Shown here piece by piece: positions 34,501 through 42,728 of a stretch of 52,047 nucleotides of DNA (within the stretch, counting starts at the first letter, position 1; each line of letters begins with the position of its first letter). Source of the stretch: Fusibacter sp. 3D3 (lineage in GTDB: Bacteria; Bacillota; Clostridia; Peptostreptococcales; Acidaminobacteraceae); contig NZ_BDHH01000027.1 in the NCBI RefSeq assembly GCF_001748365.1, positions 1 to 52,047 on the forward strand, in the 5' to 3' direction. Below the pieces are notes generated by a model. The model was not told where the DNA came from. It did no database searches and saw only the letters and a list, made by a program, of their open reading frames with translations. The position numbers were made by a program, and so were the translations under genes.

Positions 34501-37500
34501 AATGGTTGGTGCTGGTGCTTTCGCGATGGTGAAGGTTCGGTTTACCGTTCCAGTATAATTGCCTTTTGCGGTAACCGCTACGGTTGCTGTTCCTGCACCT
34601 GTGTTGGTACTATAGCTATAATCATAATCCGATGCCGTAATGGTTGCTGTGCTGTCGGTTACTGCGACCGTTGGCACTTTTGCTGCTCCGTCATAGGTGT
34701 AAGTTCCTGTTACTTCTTCGATTGTCACGCCTGCCGCCGTTAAGCTCTTACGAGTCATGGTCGGCGTTACCGATACCGTCACCGTGGCATATTGCACCGT
34801 ATTGTCAGGTGTAAAGACTACATCATAAGTTGCTGATGTTCCTACAGACGGTTGATCCGTGCTGGAAACACTCCAGCTTCCAGCCACTCCATTGGTACTG
34901 GCTGGCTGAGATACCGTCATGTCCTTGACTTGCTGTCCATAAGTTCCTGTGAGAGTTGGATTCCCTGCAAAGACTGGCTGTGTCGTTGTCGTCGTAAAGC
35001 TTGTGCTCACCACACTGCCGTTATTTTCTGCACTGTCTGTGCCCACAGCATACATGAAATAAGTGGTATTTGCTGTCAGACCAGATATTATGGCTTCGAG
35101 ATCCTCGTCCGCCTTACCCTCTGTCACGCTTACCGTATTCTTTTCTGTGGCATCTAAAATCTCCTGTGCTGTAATACCACTTTGTTCGGTGGTCTTGACC
35201 ACATAAGCAATAGTTCCTGTTTCATTCATCTGTACTTTTGCTGCTCCTGACACGTCTCCAAGATCAGAACCCCCAGGCGCCGTTAAGGTAACGGTAGGTG
35301 CCGTCTTGTCAATGACGATTCCATCGGCGCAGATATAAGCGCTTCTGTTGCCAGCCAAATCCACCGCATACGCATAGATGACATATTTGTTCTCCTCAGT
35401 AATGGAGAAGCTATCCCCCTCTGTAAAAGAGAGCATATTTAGTTCCTCTGCTGTTTTGACTGTCGTACTACCGGTGGTATCCATATAGTAATAATACTTT
35501 TCCACGCCGGAACCACCGTCTGTAGCCGATATGCTGACGGCCTTGTTTTCCTTAAAGAAATGCCCAAAGGTAATCTGATTCAGGAATCCTTTCCAGTTGT
35601 TATTGCTGATGTGGATACCGTCAGTATCGACTGAAAATGCTGGGGCGGTTTTATCAATGTTTACGGAAACGGTTTTTCCATCCGTGATATAGCCTGTGCC
35701 ATTTTGCTTAAAATAGAGCGTTTTCGTTATAGCGCCCTCGCCGCTTAACAGGTAGGACTCCGCATAGGTTCCGTCTAGATGATCGCTTATGGTATAACCC
35801 GCCGCCGTAATGGCTACAGCTGCGGTGTACCAGTCCGCTTTTGTAGTGCTTCCGTTATAGGCAAATGTCGGTTCTTCTGTAAGGTAATAAAGCCCTATCG
35901 TGATAGAATTCTCACATTCCAAATGATTTTGGGTTTCTGGAATGTTCACCTTTAGAGTATAATCTCCTGGCTCAACGGGTGTCCCTGAAAGAACCTCTCC
36001 GCTGCTCTCTACCGACCATGTAAAGACCACCTCTGAATAGTTTGCTCCCGTAATGGTCATTTCCTCTGCCGCAGGGTTGGGAATAGGACTTCCAGTATAG
36101 GTGTGCAAGGTAGTGTAATCGGACTTGATGCCAATGGTGGACTCCGCTTTGTAGATCGTAATCTCCCTTGTGGCGATTGCCTCGTTGTAGTTCGTATCCG
36201 CTGCCTTTGTGGCAGTCACAGTCACCACACCGGCACCTAGGATCGTTGCAGTGCTGCCACTGATGGAAAGCATGCCGTTATCTTCAGGCACAGAATAGGT
36301 TACAACACCTTCGCCATTTCCATCAACAGCCTCCAGTGTAAAAGGGTCATCCCCAAATTTTTTATCTGTAACATCGGTAATCATAAAATCTTTTTGATCT
36401 GCTTTGGCAATGGTTTGTTCAAGCACTGCACTGGTTACGCTTACATAGTTTTTGCCCGTACCGTCGGCGCTTGGCGTATAAACGGCGGTGAAGCTGTGCG
36501 CTCCCGCGTCGAATATTTTCTCCTGACCCGTCTGATATAAATCGACACTGACTTGATTTACTTCTACAACGTCATTTCCATCTATTTTAAAAGTCACTGT
36601 GCCACTAGGAATTTCTCCGTTGACACCGCTGACCTCCGCCCTAAAATACACGCCCTCGCCATAGATAAAGGGGGCGTCTTCGTAGGTGTCAATTTTGAGG
36701 TCTATCGTCGGCGTTGCCTTTTCTACCCTAAATTCCGCACTTTCGCTGTTCACGATATAGCCATCGCAGGAAACCGCACAATAAAAGCTGTGTGTGCCTG
36801 CGTCAAGACCAATAGGAATGGTCAACGTGTTGGAATTTGTTCCCACTGCAGTATCGCTGGTTTCACTGCCGCTCTTAACCCGATACCACTGGTAGGCAAT
36901 CGTACTGTCAACTGGTGCTGCGGTAGTCTTATTCGCCGTTACGCTCATAGTGGGCGCTTCGGTGTAGCCGTAGGTTGCGTTTGCAGCGTTTTGCGGATGG
37001 TCGGTGATCTGCACGGGCACTGGTTGAATGGTGACAGGATTACTCAGAAAATAATGTGCTAAATCATTCTCATAACTTCCAGCATTTGCAATCCGGTTTA
37101 CCCAAGTATTGTTTGCATTCTTAAATCCATAGCCGCTTGCCAGTAGGCTGGCGACTATAGTCTTGTAAGCAGTATCAATATGTTCATATTCCCCGCCGGA
37201 AAGAGCAACGCTGTCGCAGGCATCAAAAATTGTTTCGTTGCCGCTGAAGGTACCACCGGAAATCACCACATTCACGGATTGGAAATAGGTTAACCACATG
37301 GTAGTTTGAGTGGTTTGTATTGTACCACCTTGGATGGTAACTGTCCCCGAGAAATAAGCGTCCAGCACCCAGCTCATACGACTGCTGTTCTCATTTTCAT
37401 AGATGCCGCTTTCAATGGTAAGATTGGAATCAGCAACAGATATTGTACTTTGAGCGGTACTGGTAGTAAACTTCCCATTTGTATCACTATCTTTTAAGGT

Positions 37501-39558
37501 TACATGGCTGCCATTTGCGAGTTTTAATCCGACATCACTGGCGGTACTCGACCATGTTTTACCATTTAAATCTATGGTAAACGTGCCAGAGGTGACCTCC
37601 ACCTTACTTGACGTGGTTGCGTCAGCAAGGAGTTTGACGGTACTGTTTGGCTTACTCTTTGCCGAAGTAATAGCTGTTTCCAGTGTCGGGTAACTCACAG
37701 AACTACCATTCGCTGCTATCACTTCATAATTTCCAGTAGCACTGGTAACAAACAATATTGCATTATTCGAATTTACCGTATAACCATCACAAGTCACAGC
37801 ACAGTAGTAAGTATAAGTACCCTCCGCAAGACTGGTATCAACTGTATAGCTTACGCTTGTTCCACTGTCAATGACTGCGCCGTCCTTATACCACTGGTAC
37901 GAAATGGCTTTGCCGGAATCAGCAGGTATCGTTTCCGCCGTTACAGTGAATGTGGGTGCTTCTGCTCCTGCATAACCAGGTGTTGCAATGACGTCCTCTG
38001 ACTGTGCGGTGATTTTGACTGGTGCAGGCGTTACTTCTACATTGTAAATTTCATATCCACTCAGTATGGATGTATCTGTCACAACTGAACTATCACTTCT
38101 GTTTCTGTAGACATAGCCTTCTCCCAGTACATCTCCTACATTTTCATACGCCCATTGTATACCAGTATAGCTTCCTCCCTCCAAAGTCAAGGAGCAATAG
38201 CTGTCGCCATAAATAGAAAATGCATTCTCCTTCGTAATACTTCCACCGCCTACACTGTCTTTTACGGTAAGGGAAGCAATATTGCCACTACTTCCCTGCA
38301 ACTTAAATGCCATGGAACCGTATGAATAGGTGCTATTCACGCACTTCCCATTCAAATCAAGGGTGAACGTACCCGAAGTGATTAAAACAAGGTTTTCTGT
38401 TACCACATCCTTCAGCAGTGTCACCGTACTGCCGTTCATACCTTGTGCCGCAGTAATCGCTTCCTCAATCGTATCATAGTAGGTAAGCGTGCCATCGGAA
38501 GCCTTTATTTCTGCCTCTACAGTTGCACTGATGTCCTCGGTGAGCTGTGCCACAGTGTACACAGAAAAATGCTCCGCTAATGCTTCCACTGTCTCTGTCA
38601 CATCGTCCACAGTGGTGTCAAGTCCCTTTGCCTCGCTTAAGGTATCATCCATGTGAAAGACCTTCAGCTCCTGTGTTGGCACGGCTTCTTCTGTCACCAT
38701 AGGCAGCTGCGCAAAGGAGACTTTTACCTCGCCTTTACTGGTATCGGGTTGAAGCGCGTTACCGTCTGCATCGGTGATCGTGATGTCAAAGGAAACCAGC
38801 TTCGTTACGGTTTTAGCAGTATCTTTTGATTTGACTTCTTCACTGACCGCACTTTGGATTTTCTCTTTGTCCTCTGTGCGGGTCACCTTCTCGGCATGAA
38901 GAACAGCCCCCTCTGGGAACACGTCCTTTTCCGCTTTAACAGTGATTTCGATGCCGTCTATGGTCTGGCTTTGGCTGAATGTCCACTTGCCGTTGTTCTG
39001 AACCTGCATCTGAGGCTGAATTTGAACCTGCATTTGAGCCTGAATCTGTACCTGAATTTGCGGCAGGCTGACGCCGTCCCCAAGGACATAGCCCGCTGGC
39101 AGAACGGGCTCATAGTAAAATATCGCACCTGCACGCTGTGAATCAAAGGTGTCTGAACTACTGCGCTCTAAATTGATCTGCCATGTGATGCCCGTAATCG
39201 TCCGCTCTTGTGAGCTGATTGCTTGAATTTCGGCCTGCTCAGTGTCTGTACCCTCTAAAGCCACGCTAATTGCAGATCCTGTGGTACTTTCCACCCCATA
39301 ACCCGTGAGTATGACGCTGAGCGTATTGGGCAGTGTGATCTCCGATTTCTCCACGCCCACCGCAAACTGCTGATTGGTAATCTCACTGGACAGCTTTGCA
39401 AAAGCGGTAATCGTCTCCGCTTCCTGTGCATAGGCAGAAAGGCCATAGCCTGTGATCGGATTCATCATCAGTACTGCCAGCATTACCGCCAATAACTGCT
39501 TTGCTTTTTTTCTGACAAGAACGCTGTTTAGGCGTTCTGCGATTTGTTTTGTTTTCAT
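31570..39558 (-). CDS. Giant multidomain surface protein with SLH and cell-wall-binding repeats
   Basis: About 2662 residues, exported by a signal peptide (KKAKQLLAVMLAVLMMN, cleavage near AYAQEA). In order: a Gln-rich repeat (QIQVQIQAQMQVQIQPQMQV, ~170-190); beta-helix-like segments with TVTLLKDVV and TVKLLADAT motifs (~370-900); many Ig/MBG-like domains (PVKITAQSEDV, ITDHPQNAANAT, KALTVKANDQ); an InlB-type B-repeat (YTFTGWSSSDG); a Gly/Ser linker (~2100-2130). These precede three SLH domains (~2340-2530: FTDLSTHWAKESV, FTDVKSDSAYCSY, YADASSIGSVYTD). Four or so GW/YY cell-wall repeats end the protein (GWVKDGDNWRYYSGK, GKWYYFYTDGSL). SLH binds secondary wall polymers, so it is wall-anchored and probably an adhesin. 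Start MKTKQIAER has GGAGGAG. The gene is more G+C-rich than its neighbours. Confidence 0.93.
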   Translation of the reverse strand: MKTKQIAERLNSVLVRKKAKQLLAVMLAVLMMNPITGYGLSAYAQEAETITAFAKLSSEITNQQFAVGVEKSEITLPNTLSVILTGYGVESTTGSAISVALEGTDTEQAEIQAISSQERTITGITWQINLERSSSDTFDSQRAGAIFYYEPVLPAGYVLGDGVSLPQIQVQIQAQMQVQIQPQMQVQNNGKWTFSQSQTIDGIEITVKAEKDVFPEGAVLHAEKVTRTEDKEKIQSAVSEEVKSKDTAKTVTKLVSFDITITDADGNALQPDTSKGEVKVSFAQLPMVTEEAVPTQELKVFHMDDTLSEAKGLDTTVDDVTETVEALAEHFSVYTVAQLTEDISATVEAEIKASDGTLTYYDTIEEAITAAQGMNGSTVTLLKDVVTENLVLITSGTFTLDLNGKCVNSTYSYGSMAFKLQGSSGNIASLTVKDSVGGGSITKENAFSIYGDSYCSLTLEGGSYTGIQWAYENVGDVLGEGYVYRNRSDSSVVTDTSILSGYEIYNVEVTPAPVKITAQSEDVIATPGYAGAEAPTFTVTAETIPADSGKAISYQWYKDGAVIDSGTSVSYTVDTSLAEGTYTYYCAVTCDGYTVNSNNAILFVTSATGNYEVIAANGSSVSYPTLETAITSAKSKPNSTVKLLADATTSSKVEVTSGTFTIDLNGKTWSSTASDVGLKLANGSHVTLKDSDTNGKFTTSTAQSTISVADSNLTIESGIYENENSSRMSWVLDAYFSGTVTIQGGTIQTTQTTMWLTYFQSVNVVISGGTFSGNETIFDACDSVALSGGEYEHIDTAYKTIVASLLASGYGFKNANNTWVNRIANAGSYENDLAHYFLSNPVTIQPVPVQITDHPQNAANATYGYTEAPTMSVTANKTTAAPVDSTIAYQWYRVKSGSETSDTAVGTNSNTLTIPIGLDAGTHSFYCAVSCDGYIVNSESAEFRVEKATPTIDLKIDTYEDAPFIYGEGVYFRAEVSGVNGEIPSGTVTFKIDGNDVVEVNQVSVDLYQTGQEKIFDAGAHSFTAVYTPSADGTGKNYVSVTSAVLEQTIAKADQKDFMITDVTDKKFGDDPFTLEAVDGNGEGVVTYSVPEDNGMLSISGSTATILGAGVVTVTATKAADTNYNEAIATREITIYKAESTIGIKSDYTTLHTYTGSPIPNPAAEEMTITGANYSEVVFTWSVESSGEVLSGTPVEPGDYTLKVNIPETQNHLECENSITIGLYYLTEEPTFAYNGSTTKADWYTAAVAITAAGYTISDHLDGTYAESYLLSGEGAITKTLYFKQNGTGYITDGKTVSVNIDKTAPAFSVDTDGIHISNNNWKGFLNQITFGHFFKENKAVSISATDGGSGVEKYYYYMDTTGSTTVKTAEELNMLSFTEGDSFSITEENKYVIYAYAVDLAGNRSAYICADGIVIDKTAPTVTLTAPGGSDLGDVSGAAKVQMNETGTIAYVVKTTEQSGITAQEILDATEKNTVSVTEGKADEDLEAIISGLTANTTYFMYAVGTDSAENNGSVVSTSFTTTTTQPVFAGNPTLTGTYGQQVKDMTVSQPASTNGVAGSWSVSSTDQPSVGTSATYDVVFTPDNTVQYATVTVSVTPTMTRKSLTAAGVTIEEVTGTYTYDGAAKVPTVAVTDSTATITASDYDYSYSTNTGAGTATVAVTAKGNYTGTVNRTFTIAKAPAPTITYPAASGIIYGQKLSSSVLTGGSTEYGSFAWTNGNTVPTVANGGYEVTFMPNAGTVANYETITNTAKTVSITVGKVTPAVTVSADLSDDAGSLKATLTATLTGAGDGETPTGTVKFVNSTSGNEEDIAGATAVTITGGKATYTWTGLAKQIYKVKAVYTGSGNYNTATSIELSFDMNKQNQAALNIGSISTKTYGDDAFTLSTNGGSVTETASFTSSDPTIISISGTTATIHKPGTVTITATKAANNTYNEVSTSVSLTVGKKALTVKANDQLNLIKGAAMPVLTYTATGLVGSDTFISPTVSTTAMDTNTVGEYNILISGGTLANADSYTVSYESGKMTVVNATYTVTATDGTGGGSYSAGQTVTITADSRSGYTFTGWSSSDGVTFASHTASTTTFTMLRKAVTVTANYSTNSSGDGGSSGGGSSSGNSSSGESSTSTTTTTPEKQPNHLITAAASVIATAGTNGAASASIPDKAVTDAIAKVQAEAKAQGKTANGISVELNVTMPKDTDSLTAALTRSSLDSLVSAGVSSLEINGSLLQVSFDKKALAEIQKQSTGNINIAIAPKTNLTDAAKKWIGTRPVYDITVDYGNGKSISSFGDGIATVSIPYTLGENEAVGGLYAVYLDAEGNATRIAGSAYDANSGCVIFTTPHFSQYGIGYTAPTAKFTDLSTHWAKESVDYVVGRGVLSGTSDTAFSPNAVMIRGMLVTALGRLAGVDAKAYPTSSFTDVKSDSAYCSYIDWAYKKGIIQGIGNNQFAPDRAITREEIAVIFANYAKATGYTLPITREATTYADASSIGSVYTDAVKAMQQAGIMIGGSDNKFNSKGNATRAEVSSMLNRYIKLTINPDTAQGWAHNDAGQYLYYKDGKALTGTQTVDGVQYFFNTDSTLKTGWVKDGDNWRYYSGKTMLVGFWDLGANGNSMTYYFTKDGLMVSGKWIEIDGKWYYFYTDGSLAKSTKIDGYEVDEKGIRKTK

Positions 39559-39877
39559 AAGCTCCTCCATCGCTCAATGCCCTTTCTTAATACGGCATTG
39601 CTTCGCTCTCTTCTTTTTCTAAAAATCTAAGACATCCTGTTACCGATTCTCGGAGCTATACATCGGACGGCTTCCTCGGACATCCCCTTCTAAAAACGCC
39701 GCACACAATTACAATTGCGCCTAACGATGCGTTTAAAAGCGTTTTTATTTTAAAGTAGCATTTGGTCCAATTTTTTTCAATAGATTGTGATCAAGCGGTA
39801 AATAATCTGCACAAGTGGTTATTTTTCCACTAAAATATGGATTACATCATAGGGTAGAGGGTTGCTCAACTTTTAGA
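39559..39877. other. Upstream region of the giant surface-protein gene
   Basis: This ~320-nt leader/promoter region reads, on the gene's strand, as potentially structured RNA: CGCAATTGTAATTGTGTGCG (palindromic), then CCGAT...ATCGG around a 13-nt loop, with GGATGTC twice. It does not match any riboswitch consensus I know (c-di-GMP-I/II, c-di-AMP, preQ1, SAM considered). No gene seen. Confidence 0.35.
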
Positions 39878-39912
39878 TTTGACACCCTAACCTAAAATGA
39901 ATTTTACAAACT
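39878..39912. repeat. Right (inverted) copy of the bracketing promoter/operator repeat
   Basis: TTTGACACCCTAACC joins TAAAATGAATTTTACAAACT. Read on the other strand it equals the left copy at 31443-31493 except for two substitutions in the palindrome and a 16-nt deletion that removes the -10-like part. The two inverted copies enclose the giant gene, its leader and terminator. Confidence 0.75.
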
Positions 39913-40011
39913 TATTGAGTTTGGTTATTTCAATAGTCCTGATAAAAACAGAAAATTACTCCCCCGTATCCATTCATTGATAATTTTAGAATAGCACTAC
40001 TTTCTTTTCTA

Positions 40012-40063
40012 TTGACACGATCAGACTATTGCAGTAGTATATTTGTATACTACTGCAATAGTC
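40012..40063 (+). promoter_or_regulatory. blaI/blaR1 promoter with perfect BlaI-type operator
   Basis: A -35 TTGACA (40012-40017) and -10 TAGTAT (40035-40040) with 17-bp spacing overlap a perfect palindrome: GACTATTGCAGTAGTATA (40024-40041), centre TTTG, and the exact complement at 40046-40063. The inner TAGTATA...TATACTA resembles BlaI/MecI operators (TACTACA-type arms). BlaI binding would cover the -10 and block transcription. Confidence 0.88.
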
Positions 40064-40104
40064 TTAATGAAATTGATCTAGATAAAATTGATAGGAGGCA
40101 TTAA

Positions 40105-40461
40105 TTGGAACCCATAAAACTTTTTGACAGTGAACTTAAAATCATGGACATCCTCTGGCGCGAGGGAAAAACCACCGCCAAGCAAATCTGCTTAATTGCC
40201 GCTACAGAAATCGGCTGGAATAAAAATACGACTTATACTGTTATTAAGAAACTCATTGATAAGAATGCCGTTTGCCGTGAGGACCCAGGTTTTGTATGCT
40301 CTGCGCTCATAAGCCTTGATGAGGTTCAAAAGGACGAAACCGAGCGACTGATCGACAAATTATGGGGGGGCTCAAAGAAAGCGTTCTTTTCTGCTTTCAT
40401 TGACGAGCAGCTTTCTGAAGACGAGATTGCTGAACTCAGAACCCTAATCGAAAAGAAGTGA
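40105..40461 (+). CDS. BlaI/MecI/CopY-family repressor
   Basis: A 118-residue winged-helix repressor. FDSELKIMDILWREGKTTAK and GWNKNTTYTVIKKLIDKNAV are the family HTH; the C-terminal helices with SEDEIAELRTLIEKK mediate dimerisation. It would bind the palindrome at 40024-40063 and be cleaved by the co-encoded BlaR1-like protease. A TTG start is used, 7 nt after AGGAGG. It overlaps the downstream protease gene (GTGA). Classic targets are beta-lactamase or PBP2a genes; none is next to it, only a lipoprotein gene. Confidence 0.92.
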   Translation: MEPIKLFDSELKIMDILWREGKTTAKQICLIAATEIGWNKNTTYTVIKKLIDKNAVCREDPGFVCSALISLDEVQKDETERLIDKLWGGSKKAFFSAFIDEQLSEDEIAELRTLIEKK

Positions 40462-41390
40462 CGCCTATGCTATCAGAAATTTTCTACTGGGTATTAAACG
40501 CCAGCATTATCGGTAGCGCAACTGGTTTAATCGTCGCTCTTGTGAGGAAAACACCAAAATTCCCCTCTTTTGCAGCGTATGCTCTATGGCTTCTGCCACT
40601 GATTCGATTTTGGATGCCATTTGGCATAGCAAGCCGCTTTAGCTTACTGAGCCTAATCTCAAAGTATGCCACCAAGACCGTGATTGTCTGGGAGATGTCT
40701 CCTCATTTGCTCACGAGTACAACCTCTAACTTTGTGCAAGCCGCTGAAAGCTACTTTCCAGTTGTCTACAAAACAGAATTGCTTAAAAACATCTTTGAAA
40801 CAGCTTCTATTATATGGGGCATAATCACTGCCCTCGCAATTCTAACATTGTTTTTTTTGTACACACTCTCAAAACATAAGTTACAGGACGTCTGCCATTT
40901 AGAGGGTGAAGTTTGGATTTCTGAAAAGGTGTCCACTCCAGCAGTTTATGGCATTATCAAACCGAAAATAATCATGCCCGATTGGATTCTTCCAGAAGAA
41001 CGGCCCATTATTTTAGCACATGAACGCATCCATATACGTCGCAGGGATAACCTCTGGCGGATTGTGGCGCTCATAACAGCGTGTGTACATTGGTTCAATC
41101 CACTCAGCTGGCTATTTTTGCAATGGTTTTTTACGGACATGGAGCTTGCCTGTGATGCAAAGGTCCTTAAAACATTAGGTGACCGTTCAGCACAAGACTA
41201 CGCTGCCACTCTACTGTCTTGTGCTTCCGGTCAACGTTATTTTACCAGTCCTTTTGGCGGTGTAAAAACGAGAATACGCATTGAAAGTGTTTTATCGTAC
41301 AAAAGACTGACGCTATTATCTACAGTGGCATTCGGCGCACTGATCGTTGCCATATGCTTTGTTCTGATTACGAATGCGGTTGGAGGCTAA
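40458..41390 (+). CDS. BlaR1-type M56 membrane metalloprotease lacking a sensor domain
   Basis: A 310-residue protein with four hydrophobic segments (near 8-28, 40-60, 115-140, 285-305) and the zinc motif ILAHERIHIRRRDNLW (H188-E-R-I-H192) followed by LACDAKVL, as in BlaR1/MecR1. These proteases, activated by an external signal, cleave BlaI. The usual C-terminal penicillin-sensor domain is absent: the protein ends with a final hydrophobic helix. Its signal is therefore probably not beta-lactam binding to itself; the downstream lipoprotein could be the sensor (inference). The GTG start overlaps the blaI stop. Confidence 0.9.
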   Translation: MTPMLSEIFYWVLNASIIGSATGLIVALVRKTPKFPSFAAYALWLLPLIRFWMPFGIASRFSLLSLISKYATKTVIVWEMSPHLLTSTTSNFVQAAESYFPVVYKTELLKNIFETASIIWGIITALAILTLFFLYTLSKHKLQDVCHLEGEVWISEKVSTPAVYGIIKPKIIMPDWILPEERPIILAHERIHIRRRDNLWRIVALITACVHWFNPLSWLFLQWFFTDMELACDAKVLKTLGDRSAQDYAATLLSCASGQRYFTSPFGGVKTRIRIESVLSYKRLTLLSTVAFGALIVAICFVLITNAVGG

Positions 41391-41394
41391 ACCT

Positions 41395-42561
41395 ATGAAA
41401 AAGATATTCTATGTAATGGTTCTATTCATCACCACTTGTGTCTTGTCCAGTTGCACTTCTGAACAAGCGAATCGTTTCAAATCGGAACCCGCGAATCCTT
41501 TCAAACTGCTTGAAACGCCACAAGTATACGTTTTAAAAGACGAAGACCCATTTAGGATCATGCCCACAGTCACTCTTTACGAAAACGGAAATGCTCAGCT
41601 CTCTCAACCGCCCATCAGCAGTTTTGCCCTGTTTACCATGGGACAATATGAGATAAATGAAAATGAATTAATGGTCACTCATGGTGAAAATACACGCGCT
41701 TCATTTGAAGTATCCAATAATGGTGATACGCTAACTCTGAAATCATCAACCTTAGGCTTTACGAAAGTTGGGGCAGTCTATAACTACCGCTCCAATGCGG
41801 ATTATCTAAGTCAATATCCAAAAATTGAAGGTGAAACGCTTACTGTTGACGCTTTGCGGGAACTGGTGAAGAAAGCGCCGTATCTTACCGTCTCAGACTT
41901 TGAGAAATACACGCATTTTGATATTGACACAGACTACCATATCTTTAATGTTGATGGCGGCTACACACTCAAAGTGATTGTCAGCAGTGACGGAAACACG
42001 GGCTGTATCGTTGAGCGTAATTCGGACGGAAAGAGTTTTCCAATGAACCTTAATGGCTCAACAAATCTTTCTTTTGATGTATACCTCGGATTGGCGAATC
42101 CGTCAAAATACGAACCTCAAAAATGGCTTGATTATTTTAAAGATGAGGAACTGCCATGGGGAGAGATCAAAGAACTAACACTTCCAGAATTTCCAGGCAT
42201 CACTTTTACATGGTCATCAGAAAAAGTGACTGCAGGAGACAAAGTCTTATTCCAAGGGATGCCAGTTTGGAATGTCTATCTAACCGATTTGACAAACGAC
42301 GGCAAGCCAGAGTTTTGTGCCACAGTAAGTTTTGGTTCAGGTATTGTTGATACTCACATCATAGTTTATGATTATGCCACCGATAAAGTGTATCCATTAG
42401 CAGATCGAACGCATTACGACTATTATTTATCCATGGATGAGGGGGAAATAAGCGTTACACAAACAGAGTATATGCATGAAAAACCGCTTGTGTCTGCAAA
42501 GCTGCAACTGATTAACGGCGAAATTTTTAGATTCGGGCAATCCGTGGAGGAAACACAATAA
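41395..42561 (+). CDS. Lipoprotein in the BlaI/BlaR1 operon (388 aa)
   Basis: MKKIFYVMVLFITTCVLSSC has a lipobox L-S-S-C, so it is anchored outside. The mature part is beta-rich: LYENGNAQLSQPPISSFALF and FTMGQYEINENELMVTHGEN form an input-like domain. A second half has a VWNVYLTDLTNDGKPEFCAT motif, a D-x-N-x-D-like loop of FG-GAP type (TNDGKPEF). The start is ATG 41395 directly after blaR1. It is co-transcribed with the repressor and protease genes, so it is a likely target or sensory partner. Family name not recognised beyond this. Confidence 0.8.
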   Translation: MKKIFYVMVLFITTCVLSSCTSEQANRFKSEPANPFKLLETPQVYVLKDEDPFRIMPTVTLYENGNAQLSQPPISSFALFTMGQYEINENELMVTHGENTRASFEVSNNGDTLTLKSSTLGFTKVGAVYNYRSNADYLSQYPKIEGETLTVDALRELVKKAPYLTVSDFEKYTHFDIDTDYHIFNVDGGYTLKVIVSSDGNTGCIVERNSDGKSFPMNLNGSTNLSFDVYLGLANPSKYEPQKWLDYFKDEELPWGEIKELTLPEFPGITFTWSSEKVTAGDKVLFQGMPVWNVYLTDLTNDGKPEFCATVSFGSGIVDTHIIVYDYATDKVYPLADRTHYDYYLSMDEGEISVTQTEYMHEKPLVSAKLQLINGEIFRFGQSVEETQ

Positions 42562-42569
42562 ATGTAAAA

Positions 42570-42601
42570 AAGTTCTGAGCAAAAAAATTGGCTCAGAACT
42601 T
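42570..42601 (-). terminator. Terminator, probably of a lost minus-strand gene
   Basis: AAGTTCTGAGC (42570-42580) and GCTCAGAACTT (42591-42601) form a perfect 11-bp stem. The T-run lies on the minus strand (CAGAACTTTTTTAC), so it serves a leftward gene, although it can also stop the lipoprotein transcript. Half of it recurs at 43587-43599. Confidence 0.75.
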
Positions 42602-42622
42602 AAAATCCATCTCAATATTCAA

Positions 42623-42721
42623 TTAGGCTACTCGTTTAAGCAGACGAACTACCTCCACATGGGTGAAAGAAATAGGCTGAATCTCGTAAGTATCTTTTGT
42701 AATCAATGTGATATGCTGTTT
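42623..42721 (-). pseudogene. Short 3' gene remnant resembling an rlmD C-terminus
   Basis: After a TAG at 42722-42724 the minus frame reads KQHITLITKDTYEIQPISF then THVEVVRLLKRVA and stop. T-H-V-E-x-V-x-L-L-x-R at the very end of a protein is the C-terminal signature of RlmD/TrmA-type 23S rRNA uracil-C5 methyltransferases. A terminator follows directly (42601-42570). The remaining gene is absent. Identity is tentative because only ~14 residues fit. Confidence 0.4.
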
Positions 42722-42728
42722 CTAAATG

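Noticed and set aside
39559-39877. Possible riboswitch in the leader of the giant gene
   Set aside because: Stem-forming pieces are visible, but no known riboswitch core (c-di-GMP, c-di-AMP, SAM, preQ1) could be matched by eye.
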